Made by a program: the position numbers and the translations under genes. The notes under the pieces are model-generated. The model did no database searches. It was given only the letters and a program-made list of their open reading frames with translations, and was not told the origin of the DNA. Shown here piece after piece: positions 26,601 through 34,605 of a DNA stretch of 34,605 bases. Each line of letters starts with the position of its first letter. Within the stretch, counting starts at the first letter, position 1. This stretch comes from Sporobacter termitidis (GTDB lineage: Bacteria; Bacillota; Clostridia; Oscillospirales; Oscillospiraceae), in contig JAJUHI010000004.1 in assembly GCA_029267955.1 (NCBI GenBank), forward strand, positions 1 through 34,605, read 5' to 3'.

Positions 26601-27848
26601 TTATACGTCCTTGCCCGACACATCGCCGAAGTAGTTGTTGCGGAAACGCTTGGGCGAGACGCCGGTCTCTTTTTTAAACACCTTCGTGAAGTAGCTTTGG
26701 TCCTTAAAGCCGCACTGGCTGGAGATGATGGCCAGGCTCACGCCGTCCTCCAGGAGCATCTTCTTGCTCTTTTCCACCCGGACCTTCGTAATATACGCGG
26801 TGAGGCTCATGCCGGTCTCCTGCTTGAAGATGCTGGAGAGATACGACTTGCTCAGGTAGACCTCCTTGGCCAGGGAGTCTAATGTCAGCTTTTCAGCGCA
26901 GTTTTTCTTTATGTAGTTGGTGATCTTGAAGACCACGTCCGAGTGCTTGACCTGGGCCAGGTCAAAGGCCTGGACGATAAACCGGCGGACGATGTCCGAA
27001 ATCCAGAAGGCCAGCTGGTCCACGTCGCTGTAGGATTCAATCTGAAGGATAAAGTTCTCCGACAGCCGGAAGGTCTCCGTCGGGTCGGCGCCGGCCTCGA
27101 TGGTGGCCCGGGAGAGAATGACCAGGAGCTCCAACAGCCGCGCCTTGATGGCGTTGATGTCAAAATTGGAGTAGACGTAAATGTGCGCCAGCATCTCGTT
27201 GAGCATCTGCAGCGCTGAGTTCTTCTCCCCGCGCAAAACGGCAATCCGGAGGTCCTTCTCAAACTGCAGCAGCATGTCGGCGGACTTTTTGTCCACGTCC
27301 TCGTAATAGTCCTTGGCCACATAGATCTCCTTGAGGATCTTTTCCTGATCGTAGAGGAGGTTCTGCAGCTTCTGATGTTCCACGCCGGAGATGTGCGCGG
27401 CGACCACCGAGAGGATTTCCGATATGTGCTGGACCTTTTTTGTCGAATACTCGCTCAGTTGGGACACGGCCCACGCCATTCCCGGTTCCGGCAGGTCCGC
27501 CAGAACGTCCTGCGTCTCCCCCATGACAAAGGGCCCCAGCACCAGGCCGCCGGCTAGTGAGCCGGAGCTAGAAGAAATGGAGGCGGCGATGAAGGTGAGC
27601 CCCATCGGACAGTAATAGATGTACTTCCCGTTCCAGCGGTGCGCCTCATGGCAGCCGTACAGGTGCGTCTTCAGCTCGTCTTCCTTATAGGCGCAGTGGG
27701 CGCAGAAATTCTTCAGCTCGTCCTCATGTAAAAGACACGAGGGCGCGTTTTCCGGGACGTCCACGATTTTACACCCGATATCAAGCAGTTCTGAGAAGTG
27801 CTTCTGATATTTTTCACATTTTTCCTGAAGCTGCGGCGTCATCGGCAT
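26601..27848 (-). CDS. AraC-family regulator with N-terminal PocR-type sensory domain
   Basis: N-term CLLHEDELKNFCAHCAYKEDELKTHLYGCHEAHRWNGKYIYYCPMGLTFIAASI; C-term HTH-AraC LTLDSLAKEVYLSKSYLSSIFKQETGMSLTAYITKVRVEKSKKMLLEDGVSLAIISSQCGFKDQSYFTKVFKKETGVSPKRFRN. ATG 27842 is an alternative start. Confidence 0.88.
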   Translation of the reverse strand: MPMTPQLQEKCEKYQKHFSELLDIGCKIVDVPENAPSCLLHEDELKNFCAHCAYKEDELKTHLYGCHEAHRWNGKYIYYCPMGLTFIAASISSSSGSLAGGLVLGPFVMGETQDVLADLPEPGMAWAVSQLSEYSTKKVQHISEILSVVAAHISGVEHQKLQNLLYDQEKILKEIYVAKDYYEDVDKKSADMLLQFEKDLRIAVLRGEKNSALQMLNEMLAHIYVYSNFDINAIKARLLELLVILSRATIEAGADPTETFRLSENFILQIESYSDVDQLAFWISDIVRRFIVQAFDLAQVKHSDVVFKITNYIKKNCAEKLTLDSLAKEVYLSKSYLSSIFKQETGMSLTAYITKVRVEKSKKMLLEDGVSLAIISSQCGFKDQSYFTKVFKKETGVSPKRFRNNYFGDVSGKDV

Positions 27849-27875
27849 TTCCTCCTTCCCAGCGATTCAGATTTA

Positions 27876-27904
27876 AGAATAAAGAGGATTTCGGTTTTTG
27901 TCAA
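27876..27904 (-). promoter_or_regulatory. Putative sigma-A promoter of the PocR/AraC gene
   Basis: Minus strand TTGACA - 17 nt - TATTCT, about 30 nt upstream of the start codon. Confidence 0.6.
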
Positions 27905-27965
27905 CTTTTATGTTTTTCCTCGGCTGGGCGCCGCCGCCCGCGCATTAAAAATGCAGTCGCAAAAC

Positions 27966-27990
27966 GTCGGGCGATCTGATATCGCCCGAC
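27966..27990 (-). terminator. Hairpin between the corrinoid protein 2 gene and the regulator gene
   Basis: Perfect GTCGGGCGAT-(5)-ATCGCCCGAC; followed on the minus strand by GTTTTGCG, so only a weak T tract. Confidence 0.5.
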
Positions 27991-28059
27991 ATGGTTGCGG
28001 TTGTAACTTAAACGGCGCCGCCGATCCGAAAGGCCCGTTTTGCGGCAGCAGATACGTTG

Positions 28060-28704
28060 TCATTTTCTTTTCCCGGCGCAGACGGCGTAAGCCACTTCCG
28101 CCGCTTCAACGGCGTCTTCGGTGTAGATATCCGCGCCGATATGGGCGCAAAAGCCCTGCGTGACCGGCGCGCCGCCAATCATGATTTTAACCTTGTCTCT
28201 GTAGTTGTGCGCGCTGAACACGTTGACAACGTGGCGCATTTCCTCCATTGTCGCCGTCAAAAGCGCCGAACAGCAGACGACATCGGCGTTGTTTTCAACG
28301 GCCGCCTGGTAAAACGCCTCCGCCGGCACGTCCACGCCCAGGTCAATAACCTTCAGGCCCTTGCTCTCCAGCATGATATGGACGATGTTCTTTCCGATAT
28401 CGTGCATGTCGCCCTTGACGGTGCCGAGCACGGCCACGCCGGTCGCGCCCTGCTCTTCTCCCTGGAGATAAGGCCGCAACACCTGCAGGCCCGCGTTGAT
28501 GGCCCGCGACGCCACAAGCACCTGGGGTACAAAGACCTCATCTGTCTTAAATTTCTCCGCGACGAGGCGCATGCCGCGCAGCAGGCCATCATCCATGATT
28601 ACCCGCGGCGGTATGTTTTCGTCCAGCGCCTGCAGGACGGTCTCCTTCACTTTGGACGCTCGACCCTTTTGTAGATAATCACTGATTCTCTCCAGCGTGG
28701 TCAT
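28060..28704 (-). CDS. Second corrinoid (B12-binding) protein of methyltransferase type
   Basis: GTVKGDMHDIGKNIVHIMLESKGLKVIDLGVDVPAEAF, CSALLTATMEEM, KIMIGGAPVTQGF. ATG at 28704 with ggggagg RBS. Confidence 0.93.
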   Translation of the reverse strand: MTTLERISDYLQKGRASKVKETVLQALDENIPPRVIMDDGLLRGMRLVAEKFKTDEVFVPQVLVASRAINAGLQVLRPYLQGEEQGATGVAVLGTVKGDMHDIGKNIVHIMLESKGLKVIDLGVDVPAEAFYQAAVENNADVVCCSALLTATMEEMRHVVNVFSAHNYRDKVKIMIGGAPVTQGFCAHIGADIYTEDAVEAAEVAYAVCAGKRK

Positions 28705-28940
28705 GTGATCCTCCCCGCGCCATTTGCTTGATTTTAACATTAATTTCAGCATTTTTCAACGAAAACATCGTTTGGGTATCCAATACGCGGCGGACTTTGG
28801 GTTATCTTGCCGCGGGTTCGGCTTCCATGCATGTTGACGATATTAGGTATCCTGCTACGTATGTATATCGGCTATTTTGACGAATGCTTCAGGATAAATT
28901 ATGCAGATTTGCCAATATAGCAATGTTTACAGTTTGTTCA

Positions 28941-28969
28941 TTGACTTTAATGCACAAACCGGTCATACT
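28941..28969 (+). promoter_or_regulatory. Putative promoter of the surface protein/ABC transporter genes
   Basis: TTGACT - 17 nt - CATACT, about 70 nt upstream of ATG 29038. Confidence 0.4.
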
Positions 28970-29037
28970 TAGGACACTATTTTTTGGCTATTGGGTATAC
29001 CCGATTGCCAGATTATTCAAGTGTAGGAGGAGACCAA

Positions 29038-30567
29038 ATGAAAAAGGCACTCGCGTTTGTCATTGCCCTGGTCTTACTTGCGGCAATGACGCCCCTTGCG
29101 CTGGCGGTGGACGCGACAGTCACCGTCAGTGTCAGCGTAGACGGTCAGCTTGTCGTCGCCGCGCAACCTGTGACAGTCAGCGACCTGACCGTAAACGGCG
29201 TTTTGAAGGCAGCCCACACCGCGTATTATTCCGGCGGAGAAAGCGGCTACAGCGCCGAAATTGACCCCATTTGGAACATGTACATGATCAAAAAGACATG
29301 GGGCATCACAGCCACACCCTACGTCATCGTCAACGGCGCGCCGCTGGGCTCGGCAAGCCTCCAGGCCACTGCGGATGTGGCGCCTGTCAAGGCCGGCGAC
29401 AATATTATTGTTTCCATATCCAGCGACCCAACCAAAACCGCCCGGGCAATTGCGCTCACGGCCGACGTGGCCGACGGCAGCGCAACTGTCACCGCCACGG
29501 AATGGGTCCTGGATTTTACTACGTTCACCTATAAGTCCTCACCCTGCGCCAACGCCAAGGTGATCGACCCCGCCACGGGCGCTGAGCTGGGCACAACCGA
29601 CGCTCAGGGCGCCGTTGTCGTCAACGCTTCTGGGATCGCGGCCATCGAGGGCCTGGCGGCGATTCCCGTTGACGGGTCCTCCGCTTCCACCTCAGCCGCC
29701 GCGCCGGCCCCCGCCGCTCCCGCTGCCGCCGCCCCGGCCGCGCCCGCAGCGCCCGCAGAGACCTCCGAAGAAGGCGTTACCGTTTACTTCACCGTCTGTC
29801 TGGACGGCGTTCTCCAGGTTGCGGCGCAGCCGGTTACGGTACATACCCTCAACGGCGACGCCGTTTTAAGGGCCGGGCACGCCAAGTACTACTCCGGCGG
29901 CGAAGCCGGTTATACCGCCGCCATAGATCCCATGTTCAACATGTATCTGATCCAGAGGGTCTGGGGCGTTCAGACAATCCCCACCTTTATCCTCAACGGC
30001 TATCCCCTGGGCACCGGCGACAACAAGGCGTATATCACCGTTGACTCAATCCCGGTGAAGGAAGGCGACAACGTCGTTATCGTCATCTCCACCCTCGTCG
30101 GCACCGCCCCCATCCCCAACGTGGCTTTGACAAGAGGCGACGACGGCACCGTCAAAGCGACCAACTGGACGTTTGACCCCACCACCTATACCTACAGCGA
30201 CACCCCCTATGCCAATGCCGATATCGTCGACGCACAGTCGGGCGAAGTGCTTGGCACCACCGACGCTCTCGGCAGGGCCAAGCTGAAAAGCGAGCCCGCC
30301 TCCGGCGTTATCGCCATTGCCGGCCTCACCGCTCTTGCGGTGGGCGGCGATATACAGCCCTTTACCCCCATTTCCGACAAGTACACACCTCCCGCCCGCG
30401 ATTACTCTGTTTTCGGCGGCCCGGACGGCAGACAGCTGCTCTGGATAGTCATATTCGGCGTTGGCGGAGCCATCCCCCTGGGCGCGATTGTCCTGCATGC
30501 GCAGCGCAAGGAGCTGAAAAACTACGGCGTAAAATTCGTGGACCCTGTCGTCGGCAAGAAGAAATAA
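29038..30567 (+). CDS. Secreted, C-terminally membrane-anchored protein with two homologous extracellular domains
   Basis: Signal peptide MKKALAFVIALVLLAAMTPLALA; repeats ...YYSGGESGYSAEIDPIWNMYMIKKTWGI... and ...YYSGGEAGYTAAIDPMFNMYLIQRVWGV... joined by an Ala/Pro linker; C-terminal TM LLWIVIFGVGGAIPLGAIVLHAQRK. RBS taggagga. Confidence 0.9.
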   Translation: MKKALAFVIALVLLAAMTPLALAVDATVTVSVSVDGQLVVAAQPVTVSDLTVNGVLKAAHTAYYSGGESGYSAEIDPIWNMYMIKKTWGITATPYVIVNGAPLGSASLQATADVAPVKAGDNIIVSISSDPTKTARAIALTADVADGSATVTATEWVLDFTTFTYKSSPCANAKVIDPATGAELGTTDAQGAVVVNASGIAAIEGLAAIPVDGSSASTSAAAPAPAAPAAAAPAAPAAPAETSEEGVTVYFTVCLDGVLQVAAQPVTVHTLNGDAVLRAGHAKYYSGGEAGYTAAIDPMFNMYLIQRVWGVQTIPTFILNGYPLGTGDNKAYITVDSIPVKEGDNVVIVISTLVGTAPIPNVALTRGDDGTVKATNWTFDPTTYTYSDTPYANADIVDAQSGEVLGTTDALGRAKLKSEPASGVIAIAGLTALAVGGDIQPFTPISDKYTPPARDYSVFGGPDGRQLLWIVIFGVGGAIPLGAIVLHAQRKELKNYGVKFVDPVVGKKK

Positions 30568-30620
30568 ATGGCCGGCTGTCAACCTGACATTATCATTATT
30601 GGGAGGTTATCATAAAGGGT

Positions 30621-32387
30621 ATGAAAAAGCAAAAATTAAGCGAGGTCCTCAAACGGATATGGAAGATGGCCGCGCCGTACTGGACCCAATCCAACGAAAA
30701 ATGGGGAAGCCTCGCGCTTCTAATTGTCAATATCGGCGTTATGGTGCTCAGCAACTTCGCCGGCGTCCGCTTTGTCGTCTGGCAAAGAGACTGGATCAAT
30801 GCCTTTAACAACTATGACGTAGAGGCCTGGAAGCAGAATATTTACGTCTTTCTGCTCATCGGCGCGGCAATGACCTTTACCGGCTCCTTTAATGTCTATA
30901 TTACCGAATGGATTAAAATCCGGTGGCGCCGGTGGCTGACCGCCCGTTATCTCGTCTTTTGGATGGACAACAGCAACCATTACCGGATGCAGCTGACCGG
31001 CAACGAGACCGACAACCCCGATCAGCGTATTCAAGAGGATATCAGGCTGTTTATCGACAACACCTGGACGTACACCTTCTCCCTGGCGCAGAACCTTCTG
31101 TCTCTCGGTACATACCTGGTGATGCTCTGGAACCTCTCCGCCTCCATCCCCCTCATTTTCGGCGGCGTCGACTACTCCTTCCCCGGATACTTTATTGTCA
31201 TCGCCTTCATATGGATTGCAATTACCACAACCATCACCCATAAGATCGGTAAACCTTTGGCCCGGCTCAACTTCAGCCAACAGATGTACGACGGTAACTT
31301 CCGCTTCGCTTTGGGACGTGTCCGGGAGAGTTCCGAGCAGATTGCCCTCTTAAAGGGCGAAGAGGTGGAGCATACCCGCCTGATGACCATCTTCGGCGAC
31401 GCGGTGGCCAACACCTTCCGCCTGATGGGCAGGGGCATGCGCGTGGGTATCACAACCTCGCTGCTCAACTACGGCGACGCCATGATGTACACCCTGCTGC
31501 TGGGGCCCTCCTACTTCTATTACGGCGCCATCCCCGGCTACGGTACGCTAAATCAGATCGCCACCGCCTACCTGAACGTCACCACCGGCCTGAAGTGGTT
31601 CCAGAACTCCTATGTGGGTCTGTCCACCTATGTCGCCGTTATCGACCGTCTCTACGCCTTTAACGACAACTACGAGAAAACGCAAAAGATCTCGGCCGAA
31701 TCCGAGCTGCAGATCACGGAAGCCAATCAGGATGAGATTGAAATCCGGAATCTGGACGTCTATCTGCCCACCGGCGCGCTGCAGATCAGCGCGGATAACC
31801 TGGTGATCCGGAAGGGCGAAAAGATTCTGATCAAGGGCAGAACGGGCGCCGGCAAGACGACGCTGTTCCGCGTCATGGCCGGTATCTGGCCCTTCGGCAA
31901 GGGCAACATTGTCCTCCCGAAAGACAAGCGCGTCATCGTCCTGCCGCAGAAGCCCTACTTCCCCATCGGCACCCTCATCGAAGCCGTCAGCTATCCCGCC
32001 CCCGCCGGCACCTATTCCCGGGAGGACATCCAGAAGGCGCTGGCCGATGTGGGCCTGCACATGCTGGTGGGCAGGCTGGACGAGGTTGGCCACTGGAACA
32101 TGATGCTCTCCGGCGGTGAACAGCAGCGCCTGGGCATCGCCCGCGCCATTCTCTATCAGCCGGAATACCTGTTCTTTGACGAAGCCACGGCCTCCATGGA
32201 CGAACCCTCCGAGCTGGAGCTTTACAACATGCTCCTCGACAGGATGAAGGACACCACCATCGTTTCCATCGGCCACCGGACGTCTCTGGAGCAGTTCCAC
32301 AAGCGGCTGATTGTCGCCGAGGCGCAGCCCGGCGGCGCGTACCGGTTTGTGGACCGGACCGGCACCCACGTCGGCATGGACTTTTAG
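30621..32387 (+). CDS. ABC transporter, fused permease-ATPase, SbmA/BacA/YddA/Rv1819c-type
   Basis: WRRWLTARYLVFWMDNSNHYRMQLTGNETDNPDQRIQEDIRLF family hallmark; Walker A GRTGAGKTTLFRVMAG; signature LSGGEQQRLGIARA; Walker B YLFFDEATASMD. Confidence 0.92.
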   Translation: MKKQKLSEVLKRIWKMAAPYWTQSNEKWGSLALLIVNIGVMVLSNFAGVRFVVWQRDWINAFNNYDVEAWKQNIYVFLLIGAAMTFTGSFNVYITEWIKIRWRRWLTARYLVFWMDNSNHYRMQLTGNETDNPDQRIQEDIRLFIDNTWTYTFSLAQNLLSLGTYLVMLWNLSASIPLIFGGVDYSFPGYFIVIAFIWIAITTTITHKIGKPLARLNFSQQMYDGNFRFALGRVRESSEQIALLKGEEVEHTRLMTIFGDAVANTFRLMGRGMRVGITTSLLNYGDAMMYTLLLGPSYFYYGAIPGYGTLNQIATAYLNVTTGLKWFQNSYVGLSTYVAVIDRLYAFNDNYEKTQKISAESELQITEANQDEIEIRNLDVYLPTGALQISADNLVIRKGEKILIKGRTGAGKTTLFRVMAGIWPFGKGNIVLPKDKRVIVLPQKPYFPIGTLIEAVSYPAPAGTYSREDIQKALADVGLHMLVGRLDEVGHWNMMLSGGEQQRLGIARAILYQPEYLFFDEATASMDEPSELELYNMLLDRMKDTTIVSIGHRTSLEQFHKRLIVAEAQPGGAYRFVDRTGTHVGMDF

Positions 32388-32411
32388 TTAGTATAACAAG
32401 CGCTATAACGA

Positions 32412-32442
32412 AGAAGCCCGGACATCCCGGGCTTCTATTCTT
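32412..32442. terminator. Bidirectional terminator between ABC transporter and rpoD
   Basis: AGAAGCCCGG-acatc-CCGGGCTTCT followed by attcttt; convergent genes. Confidence 0.75.
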
Positions 32443-32452
32443 TGCTCTGTAT

Positions 32453-33634
32453 TCAGTTCAAAAAATCCTTGAGCTTTTTGCTGCGGCTGGGGTGGCGGAG
32501 CTTGCGGAGGGCCTTGGCTTCGATCTGGCGGATGCGTTCGCGGGTGACGTTAAACTCCTTGCCGACCTCCTCCAGGGTACGGGTGCGGCCGTCCTCAATG
32601 CCGAAGCGGAGCCGCAGGACCTTCTCTTCCCTGGGGGTCAGCGTCCCCAGCACCTCGGACAGCTGTTCCTTCAGGAGCGTAAAGGACGCGGCTTCCGCCG
32701 GCTCCGAGGCGTCCTCGTCGGGGATGAAGTCGCCCAGGTGGCTGTCCTCCTCCTCGCCGATGGGCGTCTCCAGGGAGACCGGCTCCTGTGCGATTTTCAG
32801 GATCTCGCGCACCTTTTCCACCGGCATGCCCATGTCCTCGGCGATCTCCTCCGGCGTCGGGTCGTGCCCCAATTCCTGCAGCAGCTGGCGGGAGATGCGC
32901 ATGACCTTGTTGATGGTCTCCACCATGTGGACAGGGATGCGGATTGTCCTGGCCTGGTCGGCGATGGCCCGGGTGATAGCCTGCCGAATCCACCAGGTGG
33001 CGTATGTTGAAAACTTGTAGCCCTTGGAGTAATCAAACTTCTCCACGGCCTTGATAAGGCCCAGATTGCCCTCCTGAATCAGGTCCAAAAAGAGCATGCC
33101 GCGCCCCACATAGCGTTTGGCGATGCTGACCACCAGACGGAGGTTGGCCTCCGCCATGCGCTTTTTGGCCTCCTTGTCCCCTTCGGCCATTTTCATGGCC
33201 AGCTCGACTTCCTCTTCGGGCGTCAGCAGGTTGACCTTGCCGATTTCCTTCAGGTACATGCGGACGGGGTCGTCGACGCTGAAGTTGTCGACCAGGGACT
33301 CCGGGTCGATGAGCTCATCCTCGTTGAGGTTTTCAATCTCCTGGAGCTCTTCGATATCCGGCGCGATATCGTCCACCGGCAGGAAAGCCGAATCGTCGCT
33401 GTCGATGGTGTCGATGTTGTAGTTTTCAAGGGTATCATAAAAACGGTCGATCTGCTCCGGCTCCAGGTTCATATCCTCCAGCACTTCGAGGAGGTCCTTC
33501 GAGCTGAGCCGTCCGCGTTTTCTGCCTTCTTCAATCAATGCGGAAAGCCGTTCTTCCGTGTACTGCTCCTTTGTCTTCTCCTGGTTCTCTTCTTCCCGCG
33601 TCTTTTTTTTCTGTTCCATTTCTTTATCCTCCAA
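32453..33634 (-). CDS. rpoD: RNA polymerase primary sigma factor
   Basis: [82 protein letters not shown]. Confidence 0.97.
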   Translation of the reverse strand: MEDKEMEQKKKTREEENQEKTKEQYTEERLSALIEEGRKRGRLSSKDLLEVLEDMNLEPEQIDRFYDTLENYNIDTIDSDDSAFLPVDDIAPDIEELQEIENLNEDELIDPESLVDNFSVDDPVRMYLKEIGKVNLLTPEEEVELAMKMAEGDKEAKKRMAEANLRLVVSIAKRYVGRGMLFLDLIQEGNLGLIKAVEKFDYSKGYKFSTYATWWIRQAITRAIADQARTIRIPVHMVETINKVMRISRQLLQELGHDPTPEEIAEDMGMPVEKVREILKIAQEPVSLETPIGEEEDSHLGDFIPDEDASEPAEAASFTLLKEQLSEVLGTLTPREEKVLRLRFGIEDGRTRTLEEVGKEFNVTRERIRQIEAKALRKLRHPSRSKKLKDFLN

Positions 33635-33637
33635 CCC

Positions 33638-34605
33638 TTATTGGTCACTTTTATTTTTATCCGCGCCGGGCAAATTTCCGGCGCTTTTTTTAAGCTTTTC
33701 TTCCTTGAGCTTCATGAGGCTTTCGCAGATTTCCTCCGCGCTGGCCTCACGGGCGTTTTTTAATTTCTCCGCCCTTATTTTCTCTATGTAATCACGCATG
33801 GCCTTATCACCGTTGGACAGCGATTCCGGCTTTTCGATGATGTGGGTATAATGGGCAGCCTCCGCCCCGTTAAGCTCCGCCAGCACCGCCGCCGGCGAGA
33901 GGTCAAGTCCCGCATCGTACCGGCGCCGCAGCAGCGTGTACACGCGCCTTAAAAACGGCGCTGTAAACTCCTCTTCCCTAAAGTTTAGTTCCCGGACGGT
34001 TTCAAACAGCTCGCTGTCGGCCGTCAACAGGCGAATAACGCCCTCCTCGGCGGCGGCGGAATACACGTTGTCGTACCGGATGGCCCTGTCGGCCGGCTGG
34101 ATCATTACCCGGACGTCCAGCTCCTGCCGTTCCTTTTTCTTCTTTTCCGCCGTTATCCGCTTCTTAAAGGCCTTTTTGACCTCATTTAAGACGGCTTCAC
34201 CGGAGATACCCGCCGCTTCGGCAACCTTCGCGCCGTAGATTTCACGCTGTACGGCGTTTTCGATCCGGGAGAGCAGGTCGGTGGCCTCCGCCAGGTATTT
34301 TAGCCGGCCTTCGTCTGTGTCCAGGCTGTGCTTATTTTTCAGGGTCATCAGCCTGTAATCCAGGTGGAATTCGCTTTTTTTCAGCAGCGCGTCAAATGCG
34401 TCGGCTCCGTATTTTCTGATAAATTCGTCCGGGTCCTTCGCCCCCGTCAGCTGTAACACGCGGACGTCCAGCCCCGCCTTCTCCAAAATCCCGATGGCCC
34501 GCTGGGCGGCCTTCATCCCCGCCCCGTCGGCATCGTAGGCGATGACGACCTGCTGGGTGTACCGGGATAATAGCCGCGCCTGCTCCTCCGTCAGCGACGT
34601 GCCCA
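33638..34605 (-). CDS. dnaG: DNA primase, C-terminal part (5' end outside window)
   Basis: Minus-strand frame is open to the window edge (...QQVVIAYDADGAGMKAAQRAIGILEKAGLDVRVLQLTGAKDPDEFIRKYG) and is next to rpoD, as in dnaG-rpoD operons. Confidence 0.93.
   Translation of the reverse strand, partial: GTSLTEEQARLLSRYTQQVVIAYDADGAGMKAAQRAIGILEKAGLDVRVLQLTGAKDPDEFIRKYGADAFDALLKKSEFHLDYRLMTLKNKHSLDTDEGRLKYLAEATDLLSRIENAVQREIYGAKVAEAAGISGEAVLNEVKKAFKKRITAEKKKKERQELDVRVMIQPADRAIRYDNVYSAAAEEGVIRLLTADSELFETVRELNFREEEFTAPFLRRVYTLLRRRYDAGLDLSPAAVLAELNGAEAAHYTHIIEKPESLSNGDKAMRDYIEKIRAEKLKNAREASAEEICESLMKLKEEKLKKSAGNLPGADKNKSDQ

Noticed and set aside
28705-29037. Possible cobalamin riboswitch upstream of the putative corrinoid-uptake genes
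   Set aside because: I could not find a convincing B12-box (GCCACTG-like) sequence by eye on either strand. An Infernal/Rfam search would be needed to decide.
31548-32369. 273-aa minus-strand ORF opposite the ABC transporter
   Set aside because: Antisense of the ATPase domain with no own motif.
1-34605. CRISPR arrays, tRNA/rRNA genes, transposases or prophage genes
   Set aside because: No regularly spaced direct repeats, no tRNA/rRNA-like sequence and no transposase/integrase motifs were noticed. The window reads as core and metabolic genes.

Overview
The window is about 34.6 kb of GC-rich DNA that looks like a Gram-positive anaerobe (Clostridia/Oscillospiraceae-like, inferred from gene content only). 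From left to right: (i) a translationally coupled DUF4125-like / TPR / DUF4037-like trio and an SDR-type epimerase (+). (ii) A complete rnfCDGEAB operon (-). (iii) A 2490-aa cyclic beta-1,2-glucan synthase-like protein (+). (iv) An M16 peptidase-like pair, lgt and a coiled-coil protein (+). (v) A one-carbon island: metF, a divergent fhs, fchA, folD, a methyl-THF:corrinoid methyltransferase and a corrinoid protein (+). (vi) A PocR-AraC regulator and a second corrinoid protein (-). (vii) A membrane-anchored surface protein with a duplicated domain and an SbmA/BacA/YddA/Rv1819c-type ABC transporter (+). (viii) rpoD and the 3' part of dnaG (-). The best candidate for an undescribed system spans about 20.5-32.4 kb. 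It is a tetrahydrofolate/corrinoid methyl-transfer module with no CODH/ACS and no substrate-specific methyltransferase in view. It has a sequence-divergent Fhs, a FolD that appears to have lost its cyclohydrolase residues beside a dedicated FchA, two corrinoid proteins and a PocR-type regulator. Next to it is a surface-protein/ABC-transporter pair that could be a corrinoid (B12) acquisition system. All family calls come from reading motifs by eye; no database search was run.
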